From DASQZK01 sp963771005 (GTDB lineage Bacteria > Bacteroidota > Bacteroidia > Bacteroidales > GCA-2748055): DNA of 64,000 nt. Shown here piece by piece: positions 17,667 to 27,398 of the stretch. A program made the position numbers and the translations under genes. Where the stretch lies: positions 806,001 to 870,000 of the forward strand of contig CAVYRO010000002.1 in the NCBI GenBank assembly GCA_963771005.1, in the 5' to 3' direction. A model generated the notes under the pieces. That model ran no database searches. It worked only from the letters and a program-made list of their open reading frames with translations, and was not told where the DNA came from. How positions within the stretch are numbered: the stretch's first letter is position 1; each line of letters starts with the position of its first letter.

Positions 17667-19082
17667 GTGAAAAAGCAAATAAACCATGGTCATTTACCGT
17701 ACAAACCATGGATGTTTCTCCTGGCCGTCTTCCTTGAATTGCAGTTTTCGGCAAACGGAAAATTAACGGCTCAGACATCGGATGATACCACGGCCTTATA
17801 CCTTGATATCCCGCTAATCGATCTCCCCTATCAGTCGTTTGCGGCCAGAGCTACCGGAAATTTTCTACAAGGTTATGCAAACCCAGGTATGCATCTCTCC
17901 CTTGCCATGTCCGACAACCTGTATTCGACAGCCCATCTGGGTATTCAGAGTATAGTTCATTCCAAAAGCACCTTCCTGGATATTCTCTTTTCCAATGGCA
18001 TTGCCATGGCTTTTGACCTCGTTACCCTTTATACTCCCCTCGGTTCCAGGTGGCTTCATGAGGAATACCACCGCGCCGTGCTTACACGGAGGGAGATTGG
18101 CAGTTTTGATGATATGAATACCTTCCCTTTCGGAAAAAACGAGATCTCCGTGCGGAAAATCCCTGACAGCGATCTCATCCATTTATCCGATAACCACAAA
18201 GCAGACTTCAGAAGGTTGATGACTGCCGGCATCGAAGGGCAATACCATCAGGTCCGTACCCTGCAGCTGGAGAATTTCCTGTTCCGGAAGGATCTTCCCA
18301 ACCTCCCGCTTTACTGGATCAGCACAATGTCAAGCCTTATATATGTCATGGAGTCATCCACTGATTATTTCGATAAGGTCATCGATGAGACTACACGGAA
18401 TGAAGGACCTGACATCAGCAAGAGGGACTTCACAGGACCTGATTTCACTGCATGGGCGGATGCGCTCTTTAACCCGGAAAAACCTTATATTGACAGGGGT
18501 ATCCATCCTTCGGGCACCGGCATTGATCGTTATATCAGGCCATCCGAACTGACGGATGAAGAAACGGCTTATTTACGAAAGCAGGGAAACCTCCAACTTC
18601 TGAATCTGATCTCGCCAAACCTTTACGGTTTTTCACGGATCAGGCTTAAATCCACCGAAAGCGGAGATTTTTATGGAAATTTTGCTTTACGGCATATCCT
18701 GACTCCTTCCGGGAACGATATCTCCCTCGACCTTTTTTACCAGACTCCGCTAAACACTTACCTTGTGACCCTTCATGGTTACTCGAATAAGGATCATACT
18801 TTCCCGGGCATCGAAGCCGTCCTTATCGATAAAACCCTCATTACGAAGACACTCTATATGACCGCCCGGGTATCTACATGGCTTCAACCGGAGGATCTTT
18901 CATTCACGGCCGACAATGGAACATTCGGCGGACTTCTCGGTGTACGTCTTAGTTACGCTGCGGGATCTTTCTTTCCCTATATGGAAGTAGAGGGAAAGAC
19001 TCGCGGATGGGTCATGGGTAATGAATTCCTGGATCCAGATGCCTCAATCCGATTTGGATGTACAATCAGAATGATGAAATAA
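17667..19082 (+). CDS. exported protein of unknown function with an HEEYH motif
   Basis: 471 aa from a GTG start; N-terminal signal peptide (WMFLLAVFLELQFSANG, cleavage near LTAQ). I do not recognise the family. Residues 105-125 contain a hydrophobic segment (IAMAFDLVTLYTPLG) directly followed by WLHEEYHRAVLTRRE, in which HEEYH (131-135) fits the HExxH zinc-protease signature. The C-terminal 200 residues alternate short strands ending in aromatic positions, as in outer-membrane beta-barrels. It may be a Bacteroidota outer-membrane protein with a metal site; protease function is speculative. It is convergent with the cupredoxin gene. Confidence 0.7.
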   Translation: MKKQINHGHLPYKPWMFLLAVFLELQFSANGKLTAQTSDDTTALYLDIPLIDLPYQSFAARATGNFLQGYANPGMHLSLAMSDNLYSTAHLGIQSIVHSKSTFLDILFSNGIAMAFDLVTLYTPLGSRWLHEEYHRAVLTRREIGSFDDMNTFPFGKNEISVRKIPDSDLIHLSDNHKADFRRLMTAGIEGQYHQVRTLQLENFLFRKDLPNLPLYWISTMSSLIYVMESSTDYFDKVIDETTRNEGPDISKRDFTGPDFTAWADALFNPEKPYIDRGIHPSGTGIDRYIRPSELTDEETAYLRKQGNLQLLNLISPNLYGFSRIRLKSTESGDFYGNFALRHILTPSGNDISLDLFYQTPLNTYLVTLHGYSNKDHTFPGIEAVLIDKTLITKTLYMTARVSTWLQPEDLSFTADNGTFGGLLGVRLSYAAGSFFPYMEVEGKTRGWVMGNEFLDPDASIRFGCTIRMMK

Positions 19083-19113
19083 AACGGGCCTGTAAAGATT
19101 GACGTTTAGCCTG

Positions 19114-19464
19114 TCATTTGAACGCTTCGACGATGACAGTTCCCGCCATGCCGGGATGGAAGGTACATACATACTCAAAAGTACCACCCGAATCGAATTC
19201 GAATGAAAAAATCTCATCGGGATAAATCGTCCCACTCTCAAAATAGCCTGAATCAATTACGTTATACTGAATGCTGTCCTTATTGATCCAGGTAACGGTA
19301 GTGCCTGCATTTACCGTGATTTTTGATGGTACGAACTTCCTGTTTTGCATCCATACCTCGCCTGGCCCGGGCTTCTCACTTCCCGGGGTATTATCATTTT
19401 TTAAACATCCGGCAAAAAGAAGTGCAACCAATAAAACATAAAGAATCGTTTTTATTGAGCTCAT
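19114..19464 (-). CDS. cupredoxin-like lipoprotein lacking the first histidine ligand
   Basis: 116 aa with a lipoprotein signal (LLVALLFAGC, C20) and a plastocyanin/azurin-like domain from residue 37. Ligands C100, H103 and M106 are present in YVCTFHPGM. The usual first copper ligand lies in a pattern N-x-D-x3-H; here the stretch NKDSIQYNV has Y67 in that place. So it may bind copper weakly, bind it differently, or not at all. Periplasmic or outer-membrane-anchored electron carrier or structural protein. Confidence 0.8.
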   Translation of the reverse strand: MSSIKTILYVLLVALLFAGCLKNDNTPGSEKPGPGEVWMQNRKFVPSKITVNAGTTVTWINKDSIQYNVIDSGYFESGTIYPDEIFSFEFDSGGTFEYVCTFHPGMAGTVIVEAFK

Positions 19465-19973
19465 AGAAATTTAATTTGATCAGAATAAATGATGTCAGAA
19501 AGGATCTGCCAAATAATATACCATGTCACAAATAATATCCACCTGACTCGTATATTCTTTATGAAATTCAAATATAGCATGATGAACGGGATATACGGTT
19601 ATCAGAATGCCGGAAAGCCAGGTGAATATCCAAGTGGGAAGTGGTAAGGAAAATCCACATATCCAGCGGATATAATTATACAATTCCCTTGTACTTCCTT
19701 AAATTACGACTTACCTGCAGGGAAAACCCTTCTATCCTTACACGAAAGTTTATTACCAGCCAACAAAAAAAACGTATTGTTCCTGGAACACCACATTCGA
19801 AAATAATTTACAAATGGTAAGTTACGGAAAATATGATAAAAATGAATATCGCCAGGAGAAGGAAATTAATGCTTCACACGAACCTGTAACCGGCCTCCCA
19901 TGTTAATCCGGTGAACCAAATCGCGTTCTTTCGGTTTTATCTACCAAACTATTCAGAACTTATCCGAACGCCT
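19465..19973. other. spacer without a convincing gene
   Basis: Between the divergent cupredoxin and carbonic-anhydrase-like genes. A 62-codon minus-strand frame (19495-19683) has a hydrophobic stretch but no recognisable domain or start context, so I do not call it. The rest is AT-rich. No repeat family or terminator is obvious. Confidence 0.4.
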
Positions 19974-20516
19974 ATGAACCGGCTTGTGCCTATCCTATCT
20001 GAAGATGATATCTTTCCGCAATACCGCAATACCCCTATCGGTTTGCTTCTTGAATACCACAACCTCGGCCGCCCTTCCGGTAATTATGAAAATGCTGAAC
20101 TGCTGATCGGAATGTGCATGGATAACCGAAAACACATCAATATCCCCGACAACTTTGCCTTTATAATCCGTGCAGGCGGCGCTAATCTGAGGTACAGCGA
20201 ATTCAAGGTATCCTATGCGATTGCCGTTGGAAAAGTCCGGCATATTGCCCTTATAGGCCACAATAACTGTGGTATGGTAAACCTGTATTCACGAAAGGAT
20301 ATTTTTATAAAAGGCCTTGTGGATAATGCGGGATGGGACAGGGAATGGGCAGAGGAACATTTCATGCATTTTGCGCCGATGTTTGAGATCGGTAACGAGG
20401 TGGACTTTATCCTCAGTGAGGCGAAACGCCTAAGGCTTAGATATCCGAAAATTCAGATCGCCCCTCTCATGTATCTTGTGGAGGATAATCGGCTTTACCT
20501 CATCAGGGAAAACTAG
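19974..20516 (+). CDS. beta-class carbonic anhydrase-like protein
   Basis: About 180 aa from ATG 19974; an upstream GTG at 19911 would add 21 residues of no recognisable character. The zinc site and catalytic dyad of beta-carbonic anhydrases are visible: C48-x-D50-x-R52 in MCMDNRK, and H96/C99 in GHNNCGM. The central IRAGGANLRYSEFKVSYAIAVGKV matches the family core. It would interconvert CO2 and bicarbonate in the cytoplasm. It differs from standard CynT/Can proteins in the spelling around the motifs, so it belongs to a divergent branch. Confidence 0.75.
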   Translation: MNRLVPILSEDDIFPQYRNTPIGLLLEYHNLGRPSGNYENAELLIGMCMDNRKHINIPDNFAFIIRAGGANLRYSEFKVSYAIAVGKVRHIALIGHNNCGMVNLYSRKDIFIKGLVDNAGWDREWAEEHFMHFAPMFEIGNEVDFILSEAKRLRLRYPKIQIAPLMYLVEDNRLYLIREN

Positions 20517-20580
20517 CGGAATAAAATTATTCCTTTTACCAGTATCGAACCTAAGAGTAAGTCTCTTTAATTTTCGACTA

Positions 20581-21970
20581 TTATTTATATTCAAATGCCC
20601 CTATGTCGGGTATGCCCATCTGAGGGATCATGGTACCTGTGAAATCTATTTTATATCCTAAGTCCAATCCATTATTTATTGCAGGACTGTAAGCATTAAG
20701 CATAAAATCCGTCGGTTTTCCTTTACCGGAGTAATCTAAAAACATAGGATTTGCAATTGATGCATTTTCCCCAGGCCCTTCCAGTCCCATGTTCAATGCA
20801 CCATCTGGGGCGAAATAAAGATTGTTGCTTATGATATTGTCAGGCTGTGCATTTCGCATTTGCCCAAGATTAAATATCACCACATCATTTTCCACAACTA
20901 CAATATTATTTCGTATTAAGTTCTTTGAGTGATATTCGGTAATATTGAAGACACCCCACTCATTCTCATTAACCCTGCGCCGAATGATAGTATTGTTTTC
21001 AATTTTAAATCCGGATCCGCACCACATAGCAATAAACTGCTGGTAATCGTCCGAAATATTGTGATGTATAGAGAATCCAACATATGGAGGATTTTGAACG
21101 ACATCAGTCCATGTGACTTCAATAAATCCCTGGTTACCTCGGGTATAATTGTGGTGTATTTCAATATTGGACTTGGGAAATCTCCCATCATCAATTTCTA
21201 TAGCGCCACCATCGGCGCCACCTCCGTAACCTCCGGGACCCCAATTAATTCGTGGGTCTGTGGCTCTATAATTCATGATGCGGTTATAGCTCACTTCCTG
21301 ATAGTCGCCGCTGATCCAGATTGCCAGAGGTCCCCATGACCATTCCTTTAGGATACGGTTGCAATCGTGAATATAATTATTTGTGATAAGGGAATAATGG
21401 CCATAACTTTTAATCCCTACTCCACAGTCAACAATTTCGTTATTCCGGATGATGCAATGTTCAGCTTCTTTATCTATATAAATTGCACCCAGTTCCCACA
21501 TTATTAAAAATCCCAAGCTACCTGACAGTTCAGCAACAGAGTGATGAAATAAAAGGTTTTCAATCTGCATATAAATTCCCCGAATCATGATACCATGGTT
21601 CCATAATCCTTTTGGCCAGGATCAAAGAGGCTATTTGTGAATACCGGGGACGGCAGATTTTCATCACCATAATCCGTCAGTACAATATTACTATCCTCCA
21701 CCCCACTATCATTAATATACAATGTTTCAACAAAAGTCGATCCCCGCTTGAATTTTAATGTATTCCCGGTAGGATATGACATTACCGTTTTGAAATCACC
21801 CGGTCATTTTGATAGATTGCGACTGTTTAATCGTGCCTGTACTCAGAATCCATATAGTAGGTTTGATGGAGTTCATTTTCTGTTTTTATTATGGGTTCTT
21901 CTTTGCAATACGTAAGAAAAAAAGTGAAGGCAAAGAGGAGAAAAATAAGAATTCTAAATAAGGATCTCAT
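20581..21970 (-). pseudogene. right-handed beta-helix (pectate-lyase-like) protein, broken
   Basis: Three minus-strand fragments together resemble the intact gene at 49432-50850. They are a signal peptide and start of the mature chain (21970-21827, MRSLFRILIFLLF to YYMDSEYRHD), a middle piece (21782-21585, NTLKFKRGSTFVETL) and the body (21588-20581, IYIDKEAEHCIIRNNEIVD through YGGGADGGAIEIDD to IPDIGAFEYK). Stops and frame changes separate them, near 21790-21827 and 21585-21590. The homologue reads continuously through both points. The beta-helix with repeated N-N-x-I turns suggests a polysaccharide lyase or binding protein, now non-functional unless the consensus is wrong. Confidence 0.75.
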
Positions 21971-22059
21971 GCTTATTATTCTCTTTAGAAGATGGTCAAA
22001 ATCCCACAAAGCTGCCCTCTGCTGATTACTGCCCAAGGTAAAACGATCGCCATATGATG

Positions 22060-23601
22060 CTAATAACCGGGGTTTTGTTTCAGATTTGGGTTTGCATTAA
22101 GTGCGCCATTAGGAATTGGAAACAGTTCTTTATGAAGATCCCCTGCGGGCCATGCAGGTTTAAATTTCCAGGCATCTCCAAATTTACCGAAACGTATTAA
22201 ATCCTGCCGCCTAAATTCTTCAAAGGCGAGTTCCCTTCCCCGCTCGGCAAGCAATTCATCGAGACTAATTTGCGAATAATTATGATCTGTATTCCCAAAT
22301 GCCCTTTCCCGAACATGGTTTACTATGTTTAGTACGGTAGCATCAGAAGAGGTTTCAGTTGCACTATTTCTCATAATGGCCTCGGCTTTCATTAACGAGA
22401 TATCGGCGAACCGGAAAATAGAGAAATCGTTGCTCATGGTCTCCCAGCCGTTCAGCTCAGTTGGCATTTCCCATTTAAAACACCGTACAGCTTCACCTTC
22501 AGGGGAAGCATCTAAATTGGTAATGGTCTTGGTGAATGTAAATTGTCCACCTTCATACCCCATTACCGGATCACCATTGAAATAATACTGTGGGCCAATT
22601 TCCCAACCGTCAATTCGTGAATCAGTGGAATCAAAGGAATCATACATCGATTCAGTCATACACAAACCGTTCCAGCACCAGGTCCTCCGAGATCATATTT
22701 TGCCAATAGTGCCAGTGCAAAGTATACATATGCATTTGAAAGCCAAAATCTCCGATCAGTTTATCCAGCGGCATGGCGAAAATAACCTCTTTTGAATTCT
22801 CATTTTCAATGATAAAATTATTATAATAATTATTTTCCAATTGAAAGCTGCCTTCATTAATTATGCTGTCGCACATATTGATCGCTTTGTCATATCTTGG
22901 AGTACCCGTCATTTTTCTGAATTTAAGTACATTTTGGCGAGGATGGTAAAAGCCACTGGCCTGGTACATCTTCCATAGTACTCGATACTGGGTGACATCT
23001 GCAATAAAGGTATGGCATCTAAAAGTTCTTTCTCTATGATATTAAAAGCCTCTTTCCTATTTCGTTGCTCAGGAAGATCCGTATCGGTAAAATCAAGTAC
23101 TATCGGTATATTCCCAAAAAGATCAAGGGCTTTGTATAGGGCAAATGCCCTTAATGTCTTCAATTCAGCAATCATTCGAACCTTCCCGTCAAATTGGGCA
23201 GGCGAATTTTCAACCTGATAAATGATTTGATTGCAATTAGCCACTGTATTAAAACAAATCTCCCATGAAGCACTCATGGGATCCTGGTTTGAAGTGAAAT
23301 TATGTTTATGCAGGTCACGCCAAAGTCCATTATTATCCAGAAAACCACCTTCTGTATGTACTGGTATAACGGCTTCATCAGTGGTAACTACTTCTGTTCC
23401 ATAAAGTCCCCAAAGACTGGTTCCCCGGTATCTGAGCCCTGCATAAGCGCTTCCCATGGCAAGTATACATTCACGTTCGGAACTATACCAGGTGTCAGAG
23501 TTTATGGAGGAATACATATGTTCATCTAGATCAGTGCATGAATTATAGCCGAATAATGAAATAGATAACAGCAGGAATAATTTTATTTTAAAATTTTTCA
23601 T
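22060..23601 (-). pseudogene. SusD-family nutrient-binding lipoprotein, frameshifted
   Basis: Three overlapping minus-strand frames form one SusD homologue. The N-terminal part is 23601-22909, with lipobox YNSC and the ELKTLRAFALYKALDLFGNIP helix. The middle is 22969-22652 (TPRYDKAINMCDSIINEGSF), and the C-terminal RagB/SusD part is 22665-22060 (ESMYDSFDSTDSR, LAFEEFRRQDLIRFG, LNANPNLKQNPGY). Frames change near 22912-22916 (an A5 run on the minus strand) and in 22665-22710, at least two indels. SusD works on the cell surface as the lid of SusC. Immediately downstream of an intact susC. Confidence 0.85.
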
Positions 23602-23611
23602 AACATGTAGA

Positions 23612-26600
23612 TTAAAAATTCAGTTTTAGACCAAGTAAAAATATTCTGCTATATGGATATGTTAAATTATCCCCGCCAAATTTTTCAGTATCCGTATTGA
23701 ATCCCGGAATGGGTTGTTCCGGGTCGTTTCCTTCGAATTTGGTTATTGTTAATAGGTTGCTTCCACTGATATATAATCTAAAATTAAATTCATCAAAATT
23801 AAAATCATATCCGAATACAAGATTATCAAGCTTAGCATAAGATGCTTTATCCACAAAGCGGGAGTCATAGACAATGTCTCCCATAAATTCAGGATTATCA
23901 AGAGTAGATCTGAGGACGTTGTTTCCATTTAAAAGCGGTCTCATATTTTCAAAGCTAAGCCGGCTCCAATTCAAAAGGCTTTGTCCAATAACCGCTCTAA
24001 ATGAAAATGACATAAAAAATTGTTTGTACTTTAGGTTGTTCTGCCAACCCACTTCAAAATCGGGATATTCATTTCCAACGATCCTTCTGTCCCCAATCGA
24101 ATTTTTATCTACGCCATTTCCGTCAATATCCTCATATGTCGCACTGCCACTCTCATCAACACCAGTATAGATAGGAGCCCAGAAATTTCCCACTGATTCA
24201 CCTTCACGTAAAAGCTGAGCCCACGAGGTGGCCGCCGGAGTAATTTTAACAAAATCCAATTCATAGCCTCTGGATGGATCTGCCAATTTTGTAAGTTTAT
24301 TGACATTTTTACTGTATATGATTGTGCTGTTCCACCAAAAACCGCCTTTACGAACAACATCTGCTTCTATGTTAGCTTCGAAGCCTGTGTTGGTCATTTC
24401 CCCTACATTGGCATACACATTATCATAAACATTTGGTGGAACAGGCACATTGTACCACCAGAGAAGGTCCGAAATAGTTCTTTTATAAAAATCTACTGTA
24501 CCGGAGAAGCGATCAAAAAAAGCAAAGTCAACTCCAAAATCTATTTCAGTTTTCCTTTCCCACTTAAGGTCCGGATTAGGGTTATTGTAAGGCACGTATA
24601 CATTCATCCAATTCTGGTCATAGTAAAAGAGGCCGCTGCTATCACCCTTTCGGGTCGACAATCGTGGAATAGAAAGATAATTGGGGATATTTTGATTACC
24701 TGTTACTCCTATTCCAGCTCTGATTTTCAATTCATTAATCCATCGAAGGTCGTTTAAAAAATCCTCTTCATTAATTCGCCACCCTAAGCTTAGTGCCGGG
24801 AACATACCCCATTTATTGTTTGTACCAAATCTTGAACTCCCTTCGTATCTTAATGATGCGGAAGCTAAATATTTATCGGCAAAATTATAATTGACCCGGC
24901 CATAAAAGGCTATTAATTTGTTTGATTCCCGATATGAATTCATCCCGGCAAGTCCCGTGATCAAATCGTTTCCAGCCTCTATGTTGTTGTATGAAAATTT
25001 ATCGGTATCAAAATTTGCATTGTTTGCGCCCAGATTTCGGTTATTTCCCTCGGTATATGAGTAACCGGACAATAAATTAAAATGGTGCTCATTAGATAGA
25101 GTTAAACTATAATTCAGACTGGGCTCAAAAGTTAAAACATTTGTGTTCCATGATCCAATGTCTGCCTGACCTGTTTTTCCAAGTAAAGGATAATATCGTG
25201 TTAGGTAGTCACCACTAATGCCTTGCCATGAATTATTGGATAAATTGAATTTAATGAAGAACCTGTCAAATAATTCAAAGTTAGCATTAACATATGCATT
25301 TAAAAAATTTACCTCTTGATCATAAGTGCTCTCATTTAACATGGCAACCGGATTCTTGCTATTTTGAATCCTGTTGTTGTAATACCCATTGTCATTTGTA
25401 TTGAGTGGGTCGTAAATAGGTTCAGTTGGATTTCTTACTGATATCTGATAATACAAATCGCCGGGAACGTTGGATGTTTTTGTTTTGGAATAAAATAATT
25501 TATAGTCAAGATTCAAACGCCCCTTTAGCGCTTTTTGATTAACAAATATTGAAGGTGACAGGACATTAGAGTAATTCTCTGGAAAGAGTCCCTGGTTGTC
25601 TTTGTAACTTAAATTAGACCTGAATGATATATTCTCACTGCCTCCTGTAATGGCAATATTGTGATTCTGGTTAATCGGAGTCCTGGTTGTTTCATCAAGC
25701 CAATATGTACTACTGCCCTTATTTAGATTAGAGGCCTGTGCTGGTGCATATTTGTTGATTGCATCACGATATTCAGACGGGGTAAGCCAAGCTTTATCCT
25801 TCTCCACAGCTTGCAGCGATGCGTAAGATGAAATTTCAAATTTGACCGCCCCTTCTTCCGGAGACTTTAATGTAATAAGAATAACACCATTTGTCGCACG
25901 AGTTCCATAAATGGCTGCTGCTGAGCCGTCTTTAAGGACATCGATGGACTGAATCTGATCAGGGTTAATTGAGTTGATTGAACCTTCCCAAACTACACCA
26001 TCGACAATGATAAGAGGCGATTTTCCACCGGAAAGGGAGCTTAAACCTCTCAATCTTATAGTATAATCGCTGGTGGGATCACTTCCGTTTGTGGATATTA
26101 TGGATAAGCCGGGCACCAGACCCTGGATTGCACCGATTGGAGATGATACGTCACCCTGGATAAATTTGTCTGATTTTATGCTAGTGACAGCACCAGTTAC
26201 CTCTTTTTTGGTCGTGGTACCATAACCAATGGCAACCACTTCATCTATATCAACGAGGCTTGGCTTCATAATGAGATCTACCGAGGTTTGATTCCCAACT
26301 TCGACCTCTTCTGTCTTCATTCCTACGAAAGAAAATTGAAGCACCGCATCGGCAGGTAGATTAGTAAATGAATAATGCCCTTCATTATTTGTAATGGTAC
26401 CCATGGTTGTGCCCTTAACAACTACGGAAACACCAGGGAGCGGTTCACCATTATCATCCTTGATTATTCCACCGACCGACTTTGCCTGTGAGAAAGAATT
26501 TAAACTAAAAAAGAAAAGTAAAGTGAAGATAAATAATTTCCGGGCCAATGATGCACCCTGGGAACGTCGTGTACAAGAAAGGATTTTTTTTATTAATCCC

Positions 26601-26644
26601 TGCTTCAGGATAAATAAACCTGACCAAAAATTAAGTTGTTTCAT
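23612..26644 (-). CDS. SusC/RagA-family TonB-dependent outer-membrane transporter
   Basis: About 1010 aa from ATG 26644. The order is signal region, carboxypeptidase-like beta-sandwich (VGGIIKDDNGEPLPGVSVVVK), TonB box/plug (DEVVAIGYGTTTKKEVTGAV, IQGLVPGLSI, IRIVDGVVW-like LIIVDGVVW, IYGTRATNGVILI), then the beta-barrel ending FLLGLKLNF. It imports glycan oligomers across the outer membrane with SusD. It is intact while the next genes are broken, and its codon use is visibly more AT-rich than the 27-64 kb genes. An in-frame ATG at 26692 precedes it but adds no signal-peptide character. Confidence 0.92.
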   Translation of the reverse strand: MKQLNFWSGLFILKQGLIKKILSCTRRSQGASLARKLFIFTLLFFFSLNSFSQAKSVGGIIKDDNGEPLPGVSVVVKGTTMGTITNNEGHYSFTNLPADAVLQFSFVGMKTEEVEVGNQTSVDLIMKPSLVDIDEVVAIGYGTTTKKEVTGAVTSIKSDKFIQGDVSSPIGAIQGLVPGLSIISTNGSDPTSDYTIRLRGLSSLSGGKSPLIIVDGVVWEGSINSINPDQIQSIDVLKDGSAAAIYGTRATNGVILITLKSPEEGAVKFEISSYASLQAVEKDKAWLTPSEYRDAINKYAPAQASNLNKGSSTYWLDETTRTPINQNHNIAITGGSENISFRSNLSYKDNQGLFPENYSNVLSPSIFVNQKALKGRLNLDYKLFYSKTKTSNVPGDLYYQISVRNPTEPIYDPLNTNDNGYYNNRIQNSKNPVAMLNESTYDQEVNFLNAYVNANFELFDRFFIKFNLSNNSWQGISGDYLTRYYPLLGKTGQADIGSWNTNVLTFEPSLNYSLTLSNEHHFNLLSGYSYTEGNNRNLGANNANFDTDKFSYNNIEAGNDLITGLAGMNSYRESNKLIAFYGRVNYNFADKYLASASLRYEGSSRFGTNNKWGMFPALSLGWRINEEDFLNDLRWINELKIRAGIGVTGNQNIPNYLSIPRLSTRKGDSSGLFYYDQNWMNVYVPYNNPNPDLKWERKTEIDFGVDFAFFDRFSGTVDFYKRTISDLLWWYNVPVPPNVYDNVYANVGEMTNTGFEANIEADVVRKGGFWWNSTIIYSKNVNKLTKLADPSRGYELDFVKITPAATSWAQLLREGESVGNFWAPIYTGVDESGSATYEDIDGNGVDKNSIGDRRIVGNEYPDFEVGWQNNLKYKQFFMSFSFRAVIGQSLLNWSRLSFENMRPLLNGNNVLRSTLDNPEFMGDIVYDSRFVDKASYAKLDNLVFGYDFNFDEFNFRLYISGSNLLTITKFEGNDPEQPIPGFNTDTEKFGGDNLTYPYSRIFLLGLKLNF

Positions 26645-26738
26645 AGTCTTAGGAACATTTAGTTGCGTTATTGACACCTCCAATTTATACATGTCAGCAA
26701 ATGAACATGTTAAGGGTATTTCATTTTAATGCGATAAC

Positions 26739-26947
26739 GTTTGTGCAAGTAAAGAAATATAATTCTATTTTTTAGCAATATTGTCCATATTTTTCAGCAG
26801 AATTATGAAATATTTGCTTCAGCATTGGTTTTAAGTATTTAAAATGGGTGCATAAATGGTAATGTCAGATATTTTCCAACGGTTGTAAATCATTATCTTT
26901 TAATATTTTAATCTTTTTTATTTAATTCGAAAGCGACTTGCACAAAC
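26739..26947. promoter_or_regulatory. 12-bp inverted pair upstream of susC, candidate operators
   Basis: GTTTGTGCAAGT at 26739-26750 and its exact complement ACTTGCACAAAC at 26936-26947 flank about 185 bp of AT-rich DNA. The near copy starts about 95 bp before the susC ATG. The adjoining AACGTTTG core resembles LacI-family half-sites, and a CAAACGTTTG palindrome also precedes the T9SS gene at 52043. Regulator unknown. The remaining spacer 26645-27050 shows no gene. Confidence 0.35.
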
Positions 26948-27049
26948 CTTTTCGCATAATTTTAGATTATTGCAGAAATATTCTTCCGAATCTGTCCGTC
27001 ATATGCACTGTCGGTTAAAAATGTTATTTCCTGTCTCTTTGAATTCATC

Positions 27050-27398
27050 CAGTATTTTGATAGATTGCGTCCGAAAATAAAACAACATTTACCATCCTGT
27101 TTCCAGAGTGGGGAATTGCGGTAATACACAATCGATGATCAATGTAGAGAAAATCGGCCCGAAGATTTAAAAGGCGGCTCCGCCGTTTCTGGGAGCTGTC
27201 GGCGGAAAAAATAAATTCCATCGACCGGGATACGATGAATCTCAGGGATCTCCCGTCTTTACCGTTAACGGGAAGTATTCTTCACGGGGATGGACGGATT
27301 GGACCGAGGGTTTCAGGTACGGCTCTTCGCTTCTGCAGTTCGATGCGACCGGTGAACACAGGTTTCTGGAATCCGGGCGGGACAGTATCATCCGGAAA
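27050..27398 (+). other. decayed 5' part of the GH88 gene
   Basis: Residues continuous with the GH88 family extend upstream of 27399: SPVFTVNGKYSSRGWTDWTE lies in the same frame from about 27246. Before a probable single-base loss near 27230, the FWELSAEKINSIDRD segment is in another frame (about 27187-27231), and another shift lies near the TTTAAAAGG at about 27166-27174. No start codon connects them. The segment also abuts the boundary of the AT-rich block at about 27050-27070. Confidence 0.55.

Noticed and set aside
19495..19683. 62-aa hydrophobic minus-strand frame
   Set aside because: No homology I recognise and no neighbour logic; left as unassigned spacer.
21807..27069. composite transposon bounded by the 16-bp direct repeat
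   Set aside because: One 16-bp match in 64 kb can arise by chance, and no transposase or integrase lies within.
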